From contig CADEFM010000002.1 in the NCBI GenBank assembly GCA_902826605.1, positions 62,001 to 126,000 on the forward strand: a stretch of 64,000 nucleotides of DNA, given 5' to 3'. The notes beneath the pieces were generated by a model. The model made no database searches. It saw nothing but the letters and a program-made list of their open reading frames with translations, and was not told the DNA's origin. Made by a program: the position numbers and the translations under genes. Source of the stretch: an uncultured Acidobacteriota bacterium (lineage in GTDB: Bacteria; Acidobacteriota; Terriglobia; Bryobacterales; Bryobacteraceae). Each line of letters starts with the position of its first letter. Within the stretch, counting starts at the first letter, position 1. Below, piece by piece: positions 33,621 through 42,953 of the stretch.

Positions 33621-34643
33621 ATGGCAACGCGTTACTACGAACAAGACGGCGACCTGGGGTTGCTCAAAGGCAAGACGGTGGCGATCATTGGCTATGGCAG
33701 CCAGGGCCACGCGCATGCGCTGAATCTGCGTGATTCGGGCGTGAGTGTGATCGTCGGCTTGTACCCGGGAAGCAAGAGCTGGGCCAAGGCCGAGGGCGCG
33801 GGGCTCCGAGTGATGACCACCGCGGAAGCCGCCAAGGCGGCCGACGTGATGATGGTGCTGGTTTCCGATCACCTGCAAGGCGATCTGTATGAGACCGACA
33901 TCAAACCGGGTCTGACGGCGGGCAAGACGCTGATGTTCGCGCACGGGTTTTCGATTCACTTCAAGACGATCGTGCCGCCTCCCGATGTGGACGTGAGCAT
34001 GATCGCCCCCAAAGCTCCGGGCCATCGCGTGCGGGAGCTGTTCACGGAAGGCATGGGCGTCCCCGCGCTGGTCGCCGTGTATCAGAACGCTTCGGGTAAG
34101 GCCAAGGAACAGGCGCTGGCTTACGCGCTGGGGCTGGGATGCCTGAAGGCCGGCGTGATCGAAACCGATTTCCGCGAAGAGACCGAAAGCGACTTGTTCG
34201 GCGAGCAGGCCGTGCTGTGCGGAGGCGCGAGCGAATTGATTCGCGCGGGCTTTGAAACCCTTGTCGAAGCGGGCTACGCTCCCGAAATCGCCTATTTCGA
34301 ATGCCTGCACGAATTGAAGCTGATCGTCGATCTGATCTACGAGGGCGGTCTCAGCTACATGCGGTTCTCGGTATCGGACACGGCGGAATACGGCGATTAT
34401 ACGCGCGGTCCCCGCATTGTAAACGACCAGACACGCGCGGAGATGAAGAAGATTCTGGGGGAGATTCAATCCGGCGAGTTCGCGCGGGCCTGGATCGCGG
34501 AAAACAAGAGCGGCCGCAAGAACTTCCTGGCCACCCGCGAGGCCGCGCAGCATCAGAAGATCGAACAGGTGGGCGCGGAGCTCCGCAAGATGATGCCGTT
34601 CCTCAAAAAGAAAAAAGAAGTAGGAGTACCGGCGGCCTCATAA
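33621..34643 (+). CDS. ilvC: Ketol-acid reductoisomerase, class I
   Basis: A 340-residue class I KARI. The nucleotide-binding turn is [19 protein letters not shown]; the adjacent cofactor loop reads [13 protein letters not shown]. The knotted C-terminal domain carries the Mg ligands in [20 protein letters not shown] and [18 protein letters not shown]. It isomerises and reduces acetolactate and acetohydroxybutanoate. Loop sequence alone does not settle NADPH versus NADH use. AACAGGAG precedes it and it continues the operon. Confidence 0.97.
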   Translation: MATRYYEQDGDLGLLKGKTVAIIGYGSQGHAHALNLRDSGVSVIVGLYPGSKSWAKAEGAGLRVMTTAEAAKAADVMMVLVSDHLQGDLYETDIKPGLTAGKTLMFAHGFSIHFKTIVPPPDVDVSMIAPKAPGHRVRELFTEGMGVPALVAVYQNASGKAKEQALAYALGLGCLKAGVIETDFREETESDLFGEQAVLCGGASELIRAGFETLVEAGYAPEIAYFECLHELKLIVDLIYEGGLSYMRFSVSDTAEYGDYTRGPRIVNDQTRAEMKKILGEIQSGEFARAWIAENKSGRKNFLATREAAQHQKIEQVGAELRKMMPFLKKKKEVGVPAAS

Positions 34644-34658
34644 AGGCCGCTTCCCACA

Positions 34659-36254
34659 ATGCGCATTTTCACGTTCGATACCACTCTTCGCGACGGCACG
34701 CAGGGCGAGGCGGTTAGCCTCTCCTCGGAAGATAAGTTAATTGTTGCCAGAAAGCTGGATGAGCTGGGGATCGACTATATTGAGGGCGGCTGGCCGGGGT
34801 CCAATCCCAAGGACAAGGATTTCTTCGCCCGCGCCAAGGAGATTCAATTCCAGCACGCGCGTCTCACCGCTTTCGGCGCGACGCGCATGGCCCGCAATAA
34901 AGTGGAAGACGACGCGAGCGTGAACGCGTTGATCGCGGCGGAGACGCCAGTGGTATGCATCTTCGGCAAGACCTGGAAGTTGCACGTGGAGCGCGCGCTG
35001 GGCATCACGGAAGATGAGAATCTGGAAATCATCGCCGACACCGTGCGGTATTTGAAAGCGCATGGCAAGGAAGTAATCTACGACGCGGAGCATTTTTTCG
35101 ACGGTTACAAAGCCGATCGTGAATTTGCATTTCGCACGCTGCGCGCCGCGCAGAGCGCCGGAGCGGATACGCTGACGCTGTGCGACACCAACGGCGGCAC
35201 CATGACGCCGGAGATCGCGCACATTTGCGAAGACGTGCGTAAGAATTTCGAGGGTATTCTAGGTATCCACACCCACAACGACTGTGAGCTGGCGGTGGCG
35301 AACGCACTGGCCGCGGTGGAACAGGGTTTTCAGCACGTGCAAGGCTGTACGAACGGTTATGGCGAACGCTGCGGCAATGCCAACCTGACCAGCATCATCG
35401 CGAATCTCGAACTGAAAATGGGGCATCAAACGATCGGCAAGGATCGCTTGCAGCATCTGACGACGGCGGCGCGCTTCATCGCCGAGCTAGCGAATCTGCC
35501 CATGCGCGGCGATCAGGCCTATGTGGGTCACAGTGCCTTTGCTCATAAGGGCGGTGTGCATGTGAATGCCGTGCTCAAGGATGCGAAGACTTACGAGCAC
35601 GTGAGTCCAAAGCTGGTGGGCAACCGGCAGCGCGTTCTTCTCAGCGATCTTTCCGGCAAGGGAAGTATTCTCTATAAGCTGAAGCAGCATGGCTTGGAAG
35701 ACCGTTTGGATGATTCCGCGCGGCGCGAACTATTGGACCGTATTAAGCAGCTGGAATTCCAAGGGCACGAACTGGAAGCCGCCGAGGGCACCTTTGAACT
35801 GCTGGTTCGGGAAGCGCTGCGGCCGGGCGTGCAGTTCTTCGAAGTCGTGAACTACGAAGTAATCACGCGTGGTGCTCTCTCCACCGCAAACGTGGCGCTG
35901 AAAGCTCAGGAGAACGTGCTGACGGCGTCGGCTACCGGCAACGGTCCGTTCAATGCGCTCGATTTGGCGTTACGGCAGTGCCTGTCGACGCTATATCCAG
36001 CCATCACCAGCGTGCAGCTTACCGATTACAAAGTCCGTGTCATCGACTCCAAGAAAGGCACCGCGGCACGTGTGCGCGTGCTGATCGAATGGTCCGATCA
36101 TCAGCGCAGCTGGGCCACCGTCGGCGTTTCGGAAAATGTGATTGAAGCGAGCTGGTTCGCGCTCGTGGATGCCATGCGCCTGGAACTGATGCGGCTGAGC
36201 GAGCAGGACCCCAACATCCAAAAAGCGGTTGAGGATTATTGCTGGGGCGTGTAG
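34659..36254 (+). CDS. cimA: (R)-citramalate synthase
   Basis: A 531-residue DRE-TIM metallolyase. It opens IFTFDTTLRDGTQGEAVSLS; the DxTLRDG motif binds metal and substrate. GIHTHNDCELAVANALAA provides the HxH metal ligands and GCTNGYGERCGNANL follows. A C-terminal LeuA-dimer/regulatory domain (about 395-531) is present. Length, the early YIEGGWPGSNPKD and the operon favour CimA over LeuA or homocitrate synthase. It makes citramalate from pyruvate and acetyl-CoA, feeding 2-oxobutanoate to IlvB for isoleucine without threonine deaminase. Confidence 0.93.
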   Translation: MRIFTFDTTLRDGTQGEAVSLSSEDKLIVARKLDELGIDYIEGGWPGSNPKDKDFFARAKEIQFQHARLTAFGATRMARNKVEDDASVNALIAAETPVVCIFGKTWKLHVERALGITEDENLEIIADTVRYLKAHGKEVIYDAEHFFDGYKADREFAFRTLRAAQSAGADTLTLCDTNGGTMTPEIAHICEDVRKNFEGILGIHTHNDCELAVANALAAVEQGFQHVQGCTNGYGERCGNANLTSIIANLELKMGHQTIGKDRLQHLTTAARFIAELANLPMRGDQAYVGHSAFAHKGGVHVNAVLKDAKTYEHVSPKLVGNRQRVLLSDLSGKGSILYKLKQHGLEDRLDDSARRELLDRIKQLEFQGHELEAAEGTFELLVREALRPGVQFFEVVNYEVITRGALSTANVALKAQENVLTASATGNGPFNALDLALRQCLSTLYPAITSVQLTDYKVRVIDSKKGTAARVRVLIEWSDHQRSWATVGVSENVIEASWFALVDAMRLELMRLSEQDPNIQKAVEDYCWGV

Positions 36255-36346
36255 CCTTGGTCCGTTGGTAAGGCCCCATTTCTAGGGTATTTCTAAGGTG
36301 TTTGTAGTATGGTGCAAAAGTCCTATCCAACCGTACTATAGGTGTG

Positions 36347-38905
36347 ATGCCTTGGTCCGCCGACACCCGGTGCCTGTATTGCGACGCGAAGCTGGCCCTG
36401 TACCGGAAGCTCACGAACGGACAATTCTGTTCGTCCGCCCATCGCAAATCCTACTGGAGCGAACAGGAACGGCTGGCAGTAGAACGCCTGCACCAGACTC
36501 ACGACTCCCTGCAGGCCTATCGTCCAGCGCAGGGCGTGGAAGCGATCCTCGGTAAACCCGTCCACGATCCGTATAGCGATCCGTACTCCATGGACGCGGC
36601 AATTGTAGCCGCACCGCCCGAAGTTGCGCAAGACTTCGAAGAAATCGAAGAGCTCGCCAGAACCGCGTCTAACAAGGGTGATGTAGTAACGGCGGGGTTC
36701 TTGCCGGATAAGCGTATGGAAGCGGTAGCGGCATATACGACGCTGCAGAGTTCCGTCGATTCACTGCCTGAATGGAACACGCTAACAGTGGACTTCCTGC
36801 ATGCGGGCATGCTGGAGCCTGCCGCCTGCGCGCTGCCCGTGGCCGAAGCCGTCGATAGCCAAGTGCTGTTTACGGGCGCGGCGCCCTCCGGCATCCATCC
36901 GAATCCGGCCGGCGAATTTTGGGGATTCGATCTTCAGGAATCCGTCGCGCTAGTACCGTCGTTAAATGCGGCACACGTTGCCAGGGGATTGCCCGGTGCC
37001 GACGCTTTGCGGATCTTTGTACCGTCGATCAATTGGCGGGCGGATATGTCTCCGGCTGTTGCGGCGGCATTCAAACCCGTCGATCCTCACAATGGGTTTG
37101 CGGTGTTGTATTCCCCGCTGACGCCTGAATTGACTAAGGAAGCGGCCGACCGTTCGATCGAGGCTGTGTTGTTAGCCGAGGCCCAAGCCTTGGCCGAAGT
37201 TCATGCGCGGGCCGAAGCCCAGGCGATTGCGGAGGCTGCGGCTCTAGCAGCGGCGCAGGCATTGGCGGCTGAGCAGGCCCGGCTCGAAGAACAAGAGAGA
37301 CTATGGGCTGAGATGCTCGCCGAAGAAAAGCGGCTGGCGGAGGAAGCGGCGCTCGCCGCAGCCGCGGCAGAGGAAGCGAGTACGCCTCCCCACGCGGGTC
37401 TTGTGCTGCTCCCTCATTTCGAAACGCGCACCACGATTTTGCCGTCCGTTTCAGCGCTTTCGCTCCACGCTTTGGCCGTGGCCGAATCCTTACCGGCCGA
37501 AAACACAACGTCAGCGGAGATTCCCACTTTGGTGTGCGCCGCCGCACACGGCTTCAATTTGCCAGCGGCTGCGAGCGTACCGATGCCGGCCACCGTATCC
37601 GCCGATGCAGGCAGGCATGCTGCGCGGGCTGGCCTTTTAGAATTCTCTAGCGTGCCGTTGCTGCTGGAAACTTCCACGCTTCTCAATCTGAGTGCGTTCG
37701 CAGCGGACGCCGCACCCCTGATGGCGGGCGGCAGAAGGTATCCAGTTAGCCAGCACGCCGGCAGTCTTGCGCCCATCGCCGACGCTCAACCATCCACTCC
37801 GATCCCGGACGTTCAGGTGAAAGAACTGCCCCTGGTGACCGACGCGGAACCCGCGCGCGGATCGGGGTTTGCTCCGCTGGTTCGCATGGCATTACGCGGA
37901 GCGATTCTGCCGTCCGACAACGGGCCCGTCTCCAACCTGGAGATGCAGGCGAGGGGAGTGGACGACGCCATTCTTCCGGTGCTGAGCCTGAAACCTATCG
38001 AGGGCGTGGCGACGCCGCCTATCAAGATGAGCTTGCTGCATCCGGCCACGTGGATGCCCAGCTCCGTAACTGAACCGCGCGAACTGCTGCAGCACGCCGG
38101 TGAATTCTGGAGGCACGCGCCACGCGATTTGAAAATGTTAGCGGTGGCAATTCCCATCTTGCTGGGACTTGTGTTGCATTCGTCCATGCCAAAGGTCCGC
38201 GTGTCAGCGCCGACGGCGAATAGTGGCCTTCAAAGCAATCTGCAAAAGGGTTTCGAACGCAGAATGCGCGAACAATTCCAACAAGTCCGCCGTTCTGTAG
38301 CGGAACGCGCGGCGGTGGCTTTGAACGAGGACTTCCGCGCGGGGTTGGACGATTGGCAGACGCCGGGCGACTTATCGACTGCATGGTCGTTTGACCACAG
38401 CGGTTTTGTGAAACCGGGAGTCTTGGCCCTCTACCGCCCGTCCTTGGGACTCACCGACTACGAAACGCAATTCCTGGGAATGATCGATAAGAAGGCGCTC
38501 AGTTTTGTGGCGCGAGCGAAGGACTTTAAGAACTACTATGTCGTCAAGCTAGTGGTGACGAGGCCCGGACCCATGCCCACGCTCGGCATCACGCGCTATG
38601 CCGTCATTGATGGAAAACCGCAGGACCGCGTTGACACAATCGCGGAAATCAGCGTGCAAAAAGACACGCTGTACCGGGCCACGCTCAATGTTCACGGCGA
38701 CACGTTTCTGCTGGCACTGCAGGGCAAGATTGTGGACTCCTGGTCCGACGCGCGGCTGACCCGCGGCGGCATCGGATTCTTTTCGGCGCGCGGCGAAGAA
38801 AGCCGGTTGCGCTGGGTTCAAGTGACGCATCAATATGACATGCTAGGGCGCCTATGCGCGTACCTGGCTCCGCAGAATATTCCAACGACGGATGGGAGCT
38901 GGTAA
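36347..38905 (+). CDS. Large modular protein: zinc finger, coiled coil, TM helix, lectin-like domain
   Basis: An 852-residue protein. Residues 9-32 contain Cys9, Cys12, Cys28 and His32, a CxxC-x15-CxxxH finger near FCSSAHRKSYW. Residues about 265-345 are Ala/Glu-rich coiled coil (LAEVHARAEAQAIAEAAAL). One membrane helix (MLAVAIPILLGLVLHSS) lies near residue 600. The last 190 residues form a concanavalin A-like fold: DDWQTPGDLSTAWSFDHSG, SFVARAKDFKNYYVVKLV and GGIGFFSARGEESRLRWVQV, as in DUF1080/LamG proteins. The topology suggests an internal N-terminus and an external lectin domain. GTG 36344 is an alternative start. It precedes a TPR gene by three bases. Confidence 0.75.
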   Translation: MPWSADTRCLYCDAKLALYRKLTNGQFCSSAHRKSYWSEQERLAVERLHQTHDSLQAYRPAQGVEAILGKPVHDPYSDPYSMDAAIVAAPPEVAQDFEEIEELARTASNKGDVVTAGFLPDKRMEAVAAYTTLQSSVDSLPEWNTLTVDFLHAGMLEPAACALPVAEAVDSQVLFTGAAPSGIHPNPAGEFWGFDLQESVALVPSLNAAHVARGLPGADALRIFVPSINWRADMSPAVAAAFKPVDPHNGFAVLYSPLTPELTKEAADRSIEAVLLAEAQALAEVHARAEAQAIAEAAALAAAQALAAEQARLEEQERLWAEMLAEEKRLAEEAALAAAAAEEASTPPHAGLVLLPHFETRTTILPSVSALSLHALAVAESLPAENTTSAEIPTLVCAAAHGFNLPAAASVPMPATVSADAGRHAARAGLLEFSSVPLLLETSTLLNLSAFAADAAPLMAGGRRYPVSQHAGSLAPIADAQPSTPIPDVQVKELPLVTDAEPARGSGFAPLVRMALRGAILPSDNGPVSNLEMQARGVDDAILPVLSLKPIEGVATPPIKMSLLHPATWMPSSVTEPRELLQHAGEFWRHAPRDLKMLAVAIPILLGLVLHSSMPKVRVSAPTANSGLQSNLQKGFERRMREQFQQVRRSVAERAAVALNEDFRAGLDDWQTPGDLSTAWSFDHSGFVKPGVLALYRPSLGLTDYETQFLGMIDKKALSFVARAKDFKNYYVVKLVVTRPGPMPTLGITRYAVIDGKPQDRVDTIAEISVQKDTLYRATLNVHGDTFLLALQGKIVDSWSDARLTRGGIGFFSARGEESRLRWVQVTHQYDMLGRLCAYLAPQNIPTTDGSW

Positions 38906-38908
38906 ATC

Positions 38909-40498
38909 ATGAGCAAGAAAACAGAGACAATAGTGGAATCGGCGGCTGCCACGGCGCTGGCGCGTTCGGTCACCCTGCATTTAGAGGGCAAGAACCGGGA
39001 AGCCCTGCGCGAACTGAACACCGCGCTCGAGAACGGAGAACAGGATGCCGCCCTGTACTCAGCGAAGGCGCACATTCAGTTCGAGCTCGAACACTATGAG
39101 GACGCGCTCAAGAGCTATGAAACGCTGCTGACGCTCGCTCCCCGCCACACCACGGTTCAATTCAACCTTGGGCTCTGTTACGAAAAACTGGGGCGCTGGA
39201 ACGAAGCGGCGGACGCCTTCGGCAAAGCCGTTGCGGAGAATCCGGAGCGCGTCGAAGCGCAACTTGGCCTAGGCATCTGTTTGCTGCATCAAGATAAGCC
39301 GGATCCAGCCGCACTGGCCTTTGAGAAAGTGCTCGCGCACACACCCGATCACGAAACCGCATGGTTCGGCAAGGCTGTGGCTATGCAATTGTTGTGGAAG
39401 TTCGACGAAGCCACAATGATGTATCAGCGGCTTCTCGAAAAGAACAAGAAGTCCGAAGAGTGCATGGTGAATCTTGTGACCATCGCGATGGCCCGCAAGG
39501 ATTACCAAGCCACCCGCAAGTACGCGGAACAATTATTGACCCTGCGTCCCCATTCACAAGTGGCGCTGGAAGGGCTGGCGACGTGCGCCTTCCAAAGCAA
39601 TGACTACCCGGCTGCGGCAACCCTATGCGCGAAGCTGGTGGAATTCACTCCAGATCACTTTGAGCGTTGGTTTAATCTGGGCGTCGCATGGCAGAAGTGC
39701 AACAATCCGGCGGAAGCCGCCAAAGCCTACACCGAAGCTGTGCGCATTCGCCCAGACGCCAAGCAGGCTTTCGCCAATTTGGGCGTTGTGCGGCAGGAAT
39801 CCGGGGACCTGGCGGGCGCGAAAGCGGCGTATGAACGTGCGCTCGAAATCGCTCCGGACCTCACGGACGTCAGCTACAACCTGGCCTGCGTGCTAGATCA
39901 ACAGGGTCAGAAAGAGGAAGCGGAACGCAGATACGTGAAATTACTGGAGCGCAATCCGGATTGGGAAGACGCATGGTTCCGCGTCGGATACTTGCGCCTG
40001 CAGCGCGGAGAGCACCACGAAGCGGCCACTGCATTTCAAGCCTGCATTGCAAAGCGCTCAGATTGGCCGGAAGCGCAGATGAATCTGGGGCTGTGCTATT
40101 GGAACATGGGCGACCGGGAAGGCGCCGCGCGATCTTTCGAACAGGTGATCGCTCTCAGTCCTGGTTCCGTGGACGCGCTGCGCGGATTGGCCGCGATCGC
40201 CATCGAGCGCGAGGATCTCGACAGAGCGCTGGAGTTACAAGGCAAGCTCATCGAAGTGGGTGAGCGCGCGCCGGAACTCTTCTACAATACCGGTCTGCTG
40301 CTGCAGCGTTCCGGACAGATGGAAGACGCCATACGGCTCTATCAGGAAGCACTGGCCGAAAGACCCGAGTTCCCCGAAGCACTGCTCAATCTGGGTCACG
40401 CGCTAAAAGCGCAAGGCAATCCGGACGAAGCGCGCAATTTCTGGCGTCAGGCGCTGGAACAAAAACCGGAGCTCGCGGCCGGATACTTCGACAACTAG
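38909..40498 (+). CDS. Multi-TPR protein
   Basis: A 529-residue protein made almost wholly of tetratricopeptide repeats, at least twelve units of 34 residues: VQFNLGLCYEKLGRWNEAAD, VEAQLGLGICLLHQDKPDPA, WFNLGVAWQKCNNPAEAAKA, AFANLGVVRQESGDLAGAKA, WFRVGYLRLQRGEHHEAATA, LLNLGHALKAQGNPDEARNF. There is no signal peptide or membrane span, so it should be a cytoplasmic scaffold. It follows the zinc-finger membrane protein after three bases and probably works with it. A terminator begins 27 bases after the stop. Confidence 0.88.
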   Translation: MSKKTETIVESAAATALARSVTLHLEGKNREALRELNTALENGEQDAALYSAKAHIQFELEHYEDALKSYETLLTLAPRHTTVQFNLGLCYEKLGRWNEAADAFGKAVAENPERVEAQLGLGICLLHQDKPDPAALAFEKVLAHTPDHETAWFGKAVAMQLLWKFDEATMMYQRLLEKNKKSEECMVNLVTIAMARKDYQATRKYAEQLLTLRPHSQVALEGLATCAFQSNDYPAAATLCAKLVEFTPDHFERWFNLGVAWQKCNNPAEAAKAYTEAVRIRPDAKQAFANLGVVRQESGDLAGAKAAYERALEIAPDLTDVSYNLACVLDQQGQKEEAERRYVKLLERNPDWEDAWFRVGYLRLQRGEHHEAATAFQACIAKRSDWPEAQMNLGLCYWNMGDREGAARSFEQVIALSPGSVDALRGLAAIAIEREDLDRALELQGKLIEVGERAPELFYNTGLLLQRSGQMEDAIRLYQEALAERPEFPEALLNLGHALKAQGNPDEARNFWRQALEQKPELAAGYFDN

Positions 40499-40517
40499 AC
40501 TCTCTCATGTAGTTCTC

Positions 40518-42053
40518 TTATCGGCGGGGCGGCTCTTCGGGGCTGCCCCACCTTTTTTCCGCGGCTGAGCTTTCTCCCATCACGGCGAAAACAGAAACAC
40601 CGTCATCGCGGAACGCCTCCCGTATCTTTTCCTCACCCCGTAACGCAGCGTCGAGCTTGGGATTGGCCTTCCGGTCCACAATAACGTAGCGCGCCCCTAA
40701 TCCTTCCGCGACCGCATCGGTCAGGCTGACTGCTTCCATCTGTTGGCATGCACGCTGACCGCAAAGCGGCAAAGAATCGTCGGCCATGTGACGCCACAAC
40801 CAGAAGCGCCGTGGATCGTTCAGGTACAAAAATGTGGGATCAATGCCGGTCACGTAGCGGCTACGCCAGTTCCAAAAATAGAGCAGCGGATATTGCTCCC
40901 AGTGCGTATTGACAACCAGCGCATCCGGCCCCTCACGGGCCAGGAATTCGGACGCACCCCGGAAGCGATCGACCGACGGCGCGGCGTGCATGGCGCTGGC
41001 GGCTGGAATTAGCAGAAATCCCGCCAACAGAAAAAGAAAACCGAATCCATAAGCTGCTTTCTCGCGCTCCGTTTCAAGCCACGGCGACAGAACGGCGGCG
41101 GCGAACAGCACGGCGAATGGCACGAAGTAATCCATGGATCGGGCGGCGCGGAACGCTGCGATCAAAAACAACACAGAGATGCTCAATACCAGCGTTTGCG
41201 GAGGCGTGGGCCGCTGGCGTCTAAATCTGACAGTCATCACTGCCAGCGCCGGCAGCCAGACTGCAAACACGGGCAGGGCGGTCCACAGCCATCCTGAACT
41301 GAGGGGCCGCGACTCTCCGCCGATATCCAGGATCTCGCTCGCTCCAGCCATCCACGGGGAAGCTGTTTGCGCGAATGAAAACTTCACGTTCTCCGGAAAA
41401 AAAGGATTCGCACAGATTCCGGCGAACATTCCCAGAGCGCACCACAAGATGCCCCTCGCGGATCGGCGGTCGCGCCGAATCAAGAAATACAGTCCTGCGG
41501 GCAATGCGGGAAAGAAAAAGATCGAATAGCTCAGGGCATGCAGGAAACTTACCGCCGCCAAGCTCCTCGGACGGTCTTCGATCACGTAGCGCGTGGCGAG
41601 TAGAACCAGCAACAGAGAGAAGAGAAACGGCCGCACGAGCGCCGCGCGATAAAGGACAATAGTGCTGCCCGACACCGCCAGCACAACCCACACGCGGCTC
41701 CACCGTGCGCCCAGCACATCGAGTAACCGGAGTAGCGCGAAGACCGAGCCGCCCCATAGAATTGCGCCCATGAGTTTCACGCTGACAATCAACGGCAGCA
41801 CCAGCGTGAAAGGCGCGAGCAACACGTGATACCCAAACCATACATCGAGTGGTTTGGGCCAGAAATAAGGAAGCCGCCATGGATCGGCTAGCGCGGCCCG
41901 CCAGTCCGTGGCCAAGCGATGCGCGAAACGCACATGCCGGTAGGCATCGTCGCCGCCGGCAATGTTGGAACTCAGCAGAATCAGCGCGAGAAAAAATAAT
42001 GCGCCGAGGCAGCCGGCGAAGATCAAATGGGACCACCAGCTTCGGTTTCGCAA
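40518..42053 (-). CDS. Polytopic membrane protein, glycosyltransferase-39-like
   Basis: A 511-residue protein with about eleven membrane helices and a C-terminal soluble region of about 140 residues. The first outer loop has SNIAGGDDAYRHVRFAHRLA, with an Asp pair as in GT-C mannosyl/oligosaccharyl transferases. The C-terminal part includes ALVVNTHWEQYPLLYFWNW and ARYVIVDRKANP. GT-C enzymes use polyprenyl-phosphate sugars at the outer face of the membrane. This is the best guess but the family was not firmly recognised. The 3' end overlaps the terminator of the convergent TPR gene. Confidence 0.7.
   Translation of the reverse strand: MRNRSWWSHLIFAGCLGALFFLALILLSSNIAGGDDAYRHVRFAHRLATDWRAALADPWRLPYFWPKPLDVWFGYHVLLAPFTLVLPLIVSVKLMGAILWGGSVFALLRLLDVLGARWSRVWVVLAVSGSTIVLYRAALVRPFLFSLLLVLLATRYVIEDRPRSLAAVSFLHALSYSIFFFPALPAGLYFLIRRDRRSARGILWCALGMFAGICANPFFPENVKFSFAQTASPWMAGASEILDIGGESRPLSSGWLWTALPVFAVWLPALAVMTVRFRRQRPTPPQTLVLSISVLFLIAAFRAARSMDYFVPFAVLFAAAVLSPWLETEREKAAYGFGFLFLLAGFLLIPAASAMHAAPSVDRFRGASEFLAREGPDALVVNTHWEQYPLLYFWNWRSRYVTGIDPTFLYLNDPRRFWLWRHMADDSLPLCGQRACQQMEAVSLTDAVAEGLGARYVIVDRKANPKLDAALRGEEKIREAFRDDGVSVFAVMGESSAAEKRWGSPEEPPRR
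40526..40558 (+). terminator. Rho-independent terminator after the TPR gene
   Basis: GGGGCGGC (40526-40533) pairs with GCTGCCCC (40542-40549), with one G-U pair, followed by ACC and six T (40553-40558). It ends the plus-strand transcript of the zinc-finger/TPR pair and lies inside the 3' end of the convergent membrane-protein gene. Confidence 0.8.
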
Positions 42054-42150
42054 GAACGATTATATCGGGGGATGAGTGGCGCGCGGGCAGGCGGTTGAAC
42101 GTTGTTGCTTCTACTGCTACACTCCTTTTCAATACTGGAGATCCCAACAT

Positions 42151-42477
42151 ATGCCCAAATACCTGTACCAAGCTACCTACACCGCCGACGGACTGAGAGG
42201 CTTGGCTAAAGATGGCGCCACCAAGCGGCGGGATGCCGCGGAGGCGCTTGTCGTCTCTTTGGGAGGCAAGCTGGAGAGCTTTTACTTCGCCTTCGGGAGC
42301 GACGACGTGATCGCTATAGCGGAGCTGCCGGACAATGCCGCTGCAGCGGCATTGTCCATCACGGTTTCTGCCGCGGGGTCAGTGCATGGGCGCGTTACGC
42401 CGTTGATGACGGCGGGTGAAGCTGACAAGGCGCTCGGGCAACATGCGCGCTACACGCCGCCGGGATCCACCCGATAA
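42151..42477 (+). CDS. GYD-domain protein
   Basis: A 108-residue single-domain protein of the GYD family, a dimeric alpha/beta ferredoxin-like fold. The typical text is present: PKYLYQATYTADGLRGLAKD, then VVSLGGKLESFYFAFGSDDV and VIAELPDNAAAAALS. The family is named for a Gly-Tyr-Asp motif that reads GSDDV here. Function is unknown. ATG 42151 is preferred over an upstream codon that adds Cys-rich unrelated residues. The divergent membrane protein starts 97 bases away. Confidence 0.85.
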   Translation: MPKYLYQATYTADGLRGLAKDGATKRRDAAEALVVSLGGKLESFYFAFGSDDVIAIAELPDNAAAAALSITVSAAGSVHGRVTPLMTAGEADKALGQHARYTPPGSTR

Positions 42478-42635
42478 ACCAGAGCAACCCCAATCGCAAC
42501 CGCACGCTCCAACAGCGAGCCCTCCCTGCTCCATTTGGCTGACATCGGCTTGCACCACTTTACACTTGCGCCTGATCGTGCGGTGACGGGAGCACATTTT
42601 CACGATGTGCGGCATAATCGTAGGACGGAGAAACG

Positions 42636-42953
42636 ATGCTCGAAATTACAACGTCCGCAAGACAAGACTGGTGCGTGGTCTCCGCGCGCGGACGAGCGGA
42701 TACGCTGACGGCGGACGATCTGGAAGCAGCGCTAGTTGCGGCAGCAGGAACCAATGCCCAGGTGGCCGTGGATCTATCGGCGCTGGATTATATTTCGAGC
42801 GCGGGTTTGCGCGCGTTGTTGCAAGGCGCGCGTGCGGCTCAACTCAACCATGCGGTGTTCGCGGTATGCGCAGCCAGCCCACCCGTGAAGAAAGTGATGG
42901 AAATGAGCGGCATGGATCGCATCCTCCGCGTGCAGGGAGAACTGCCATGTTGA
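42636..42953 (+). CDS. STAS-domain anti-sigma factor antagonist
   Basis: A 105-residue SpoIIAA/RsbV-like protein. The signature VDLSALDYISSAGLRALL carries Ser54/Ser55, where the phosphorylated Ser of this family lies. Unphosphorylated forms bind an anti-sigma kinase and free a sigma factor. No RsbW-like kinase is nearby. GGAG precedes ATG 42636. Its TGA overlaps the start of the GPP34 gene by seven bases, so the two are probably translated together. Confidence 0.88.
   Translation: MLEITTSARQDWCVVSARGRADTLTADDLEAALVAAAGTNAQVAVDLSALDYISSAGLRALLQGARAAQLNHAVFAVCAASPPVKKVMEMSGMDRILRVQGELPC

Noticed and set aside
33597..34553. 318-codon open frame antisense to ilvC
   Set aside because: Its text is His/Arg/Gln-rich shadow of the strongly coding ilvC frame and has no domain or ribosome site.
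33621..34643. Unusual cofactor preference of IlvC from its GLYPGSKSW loop
   Set aside because: Loops with Tyr at this place are, as far as I recall, common in class I enzymes, so nothing firm follows.
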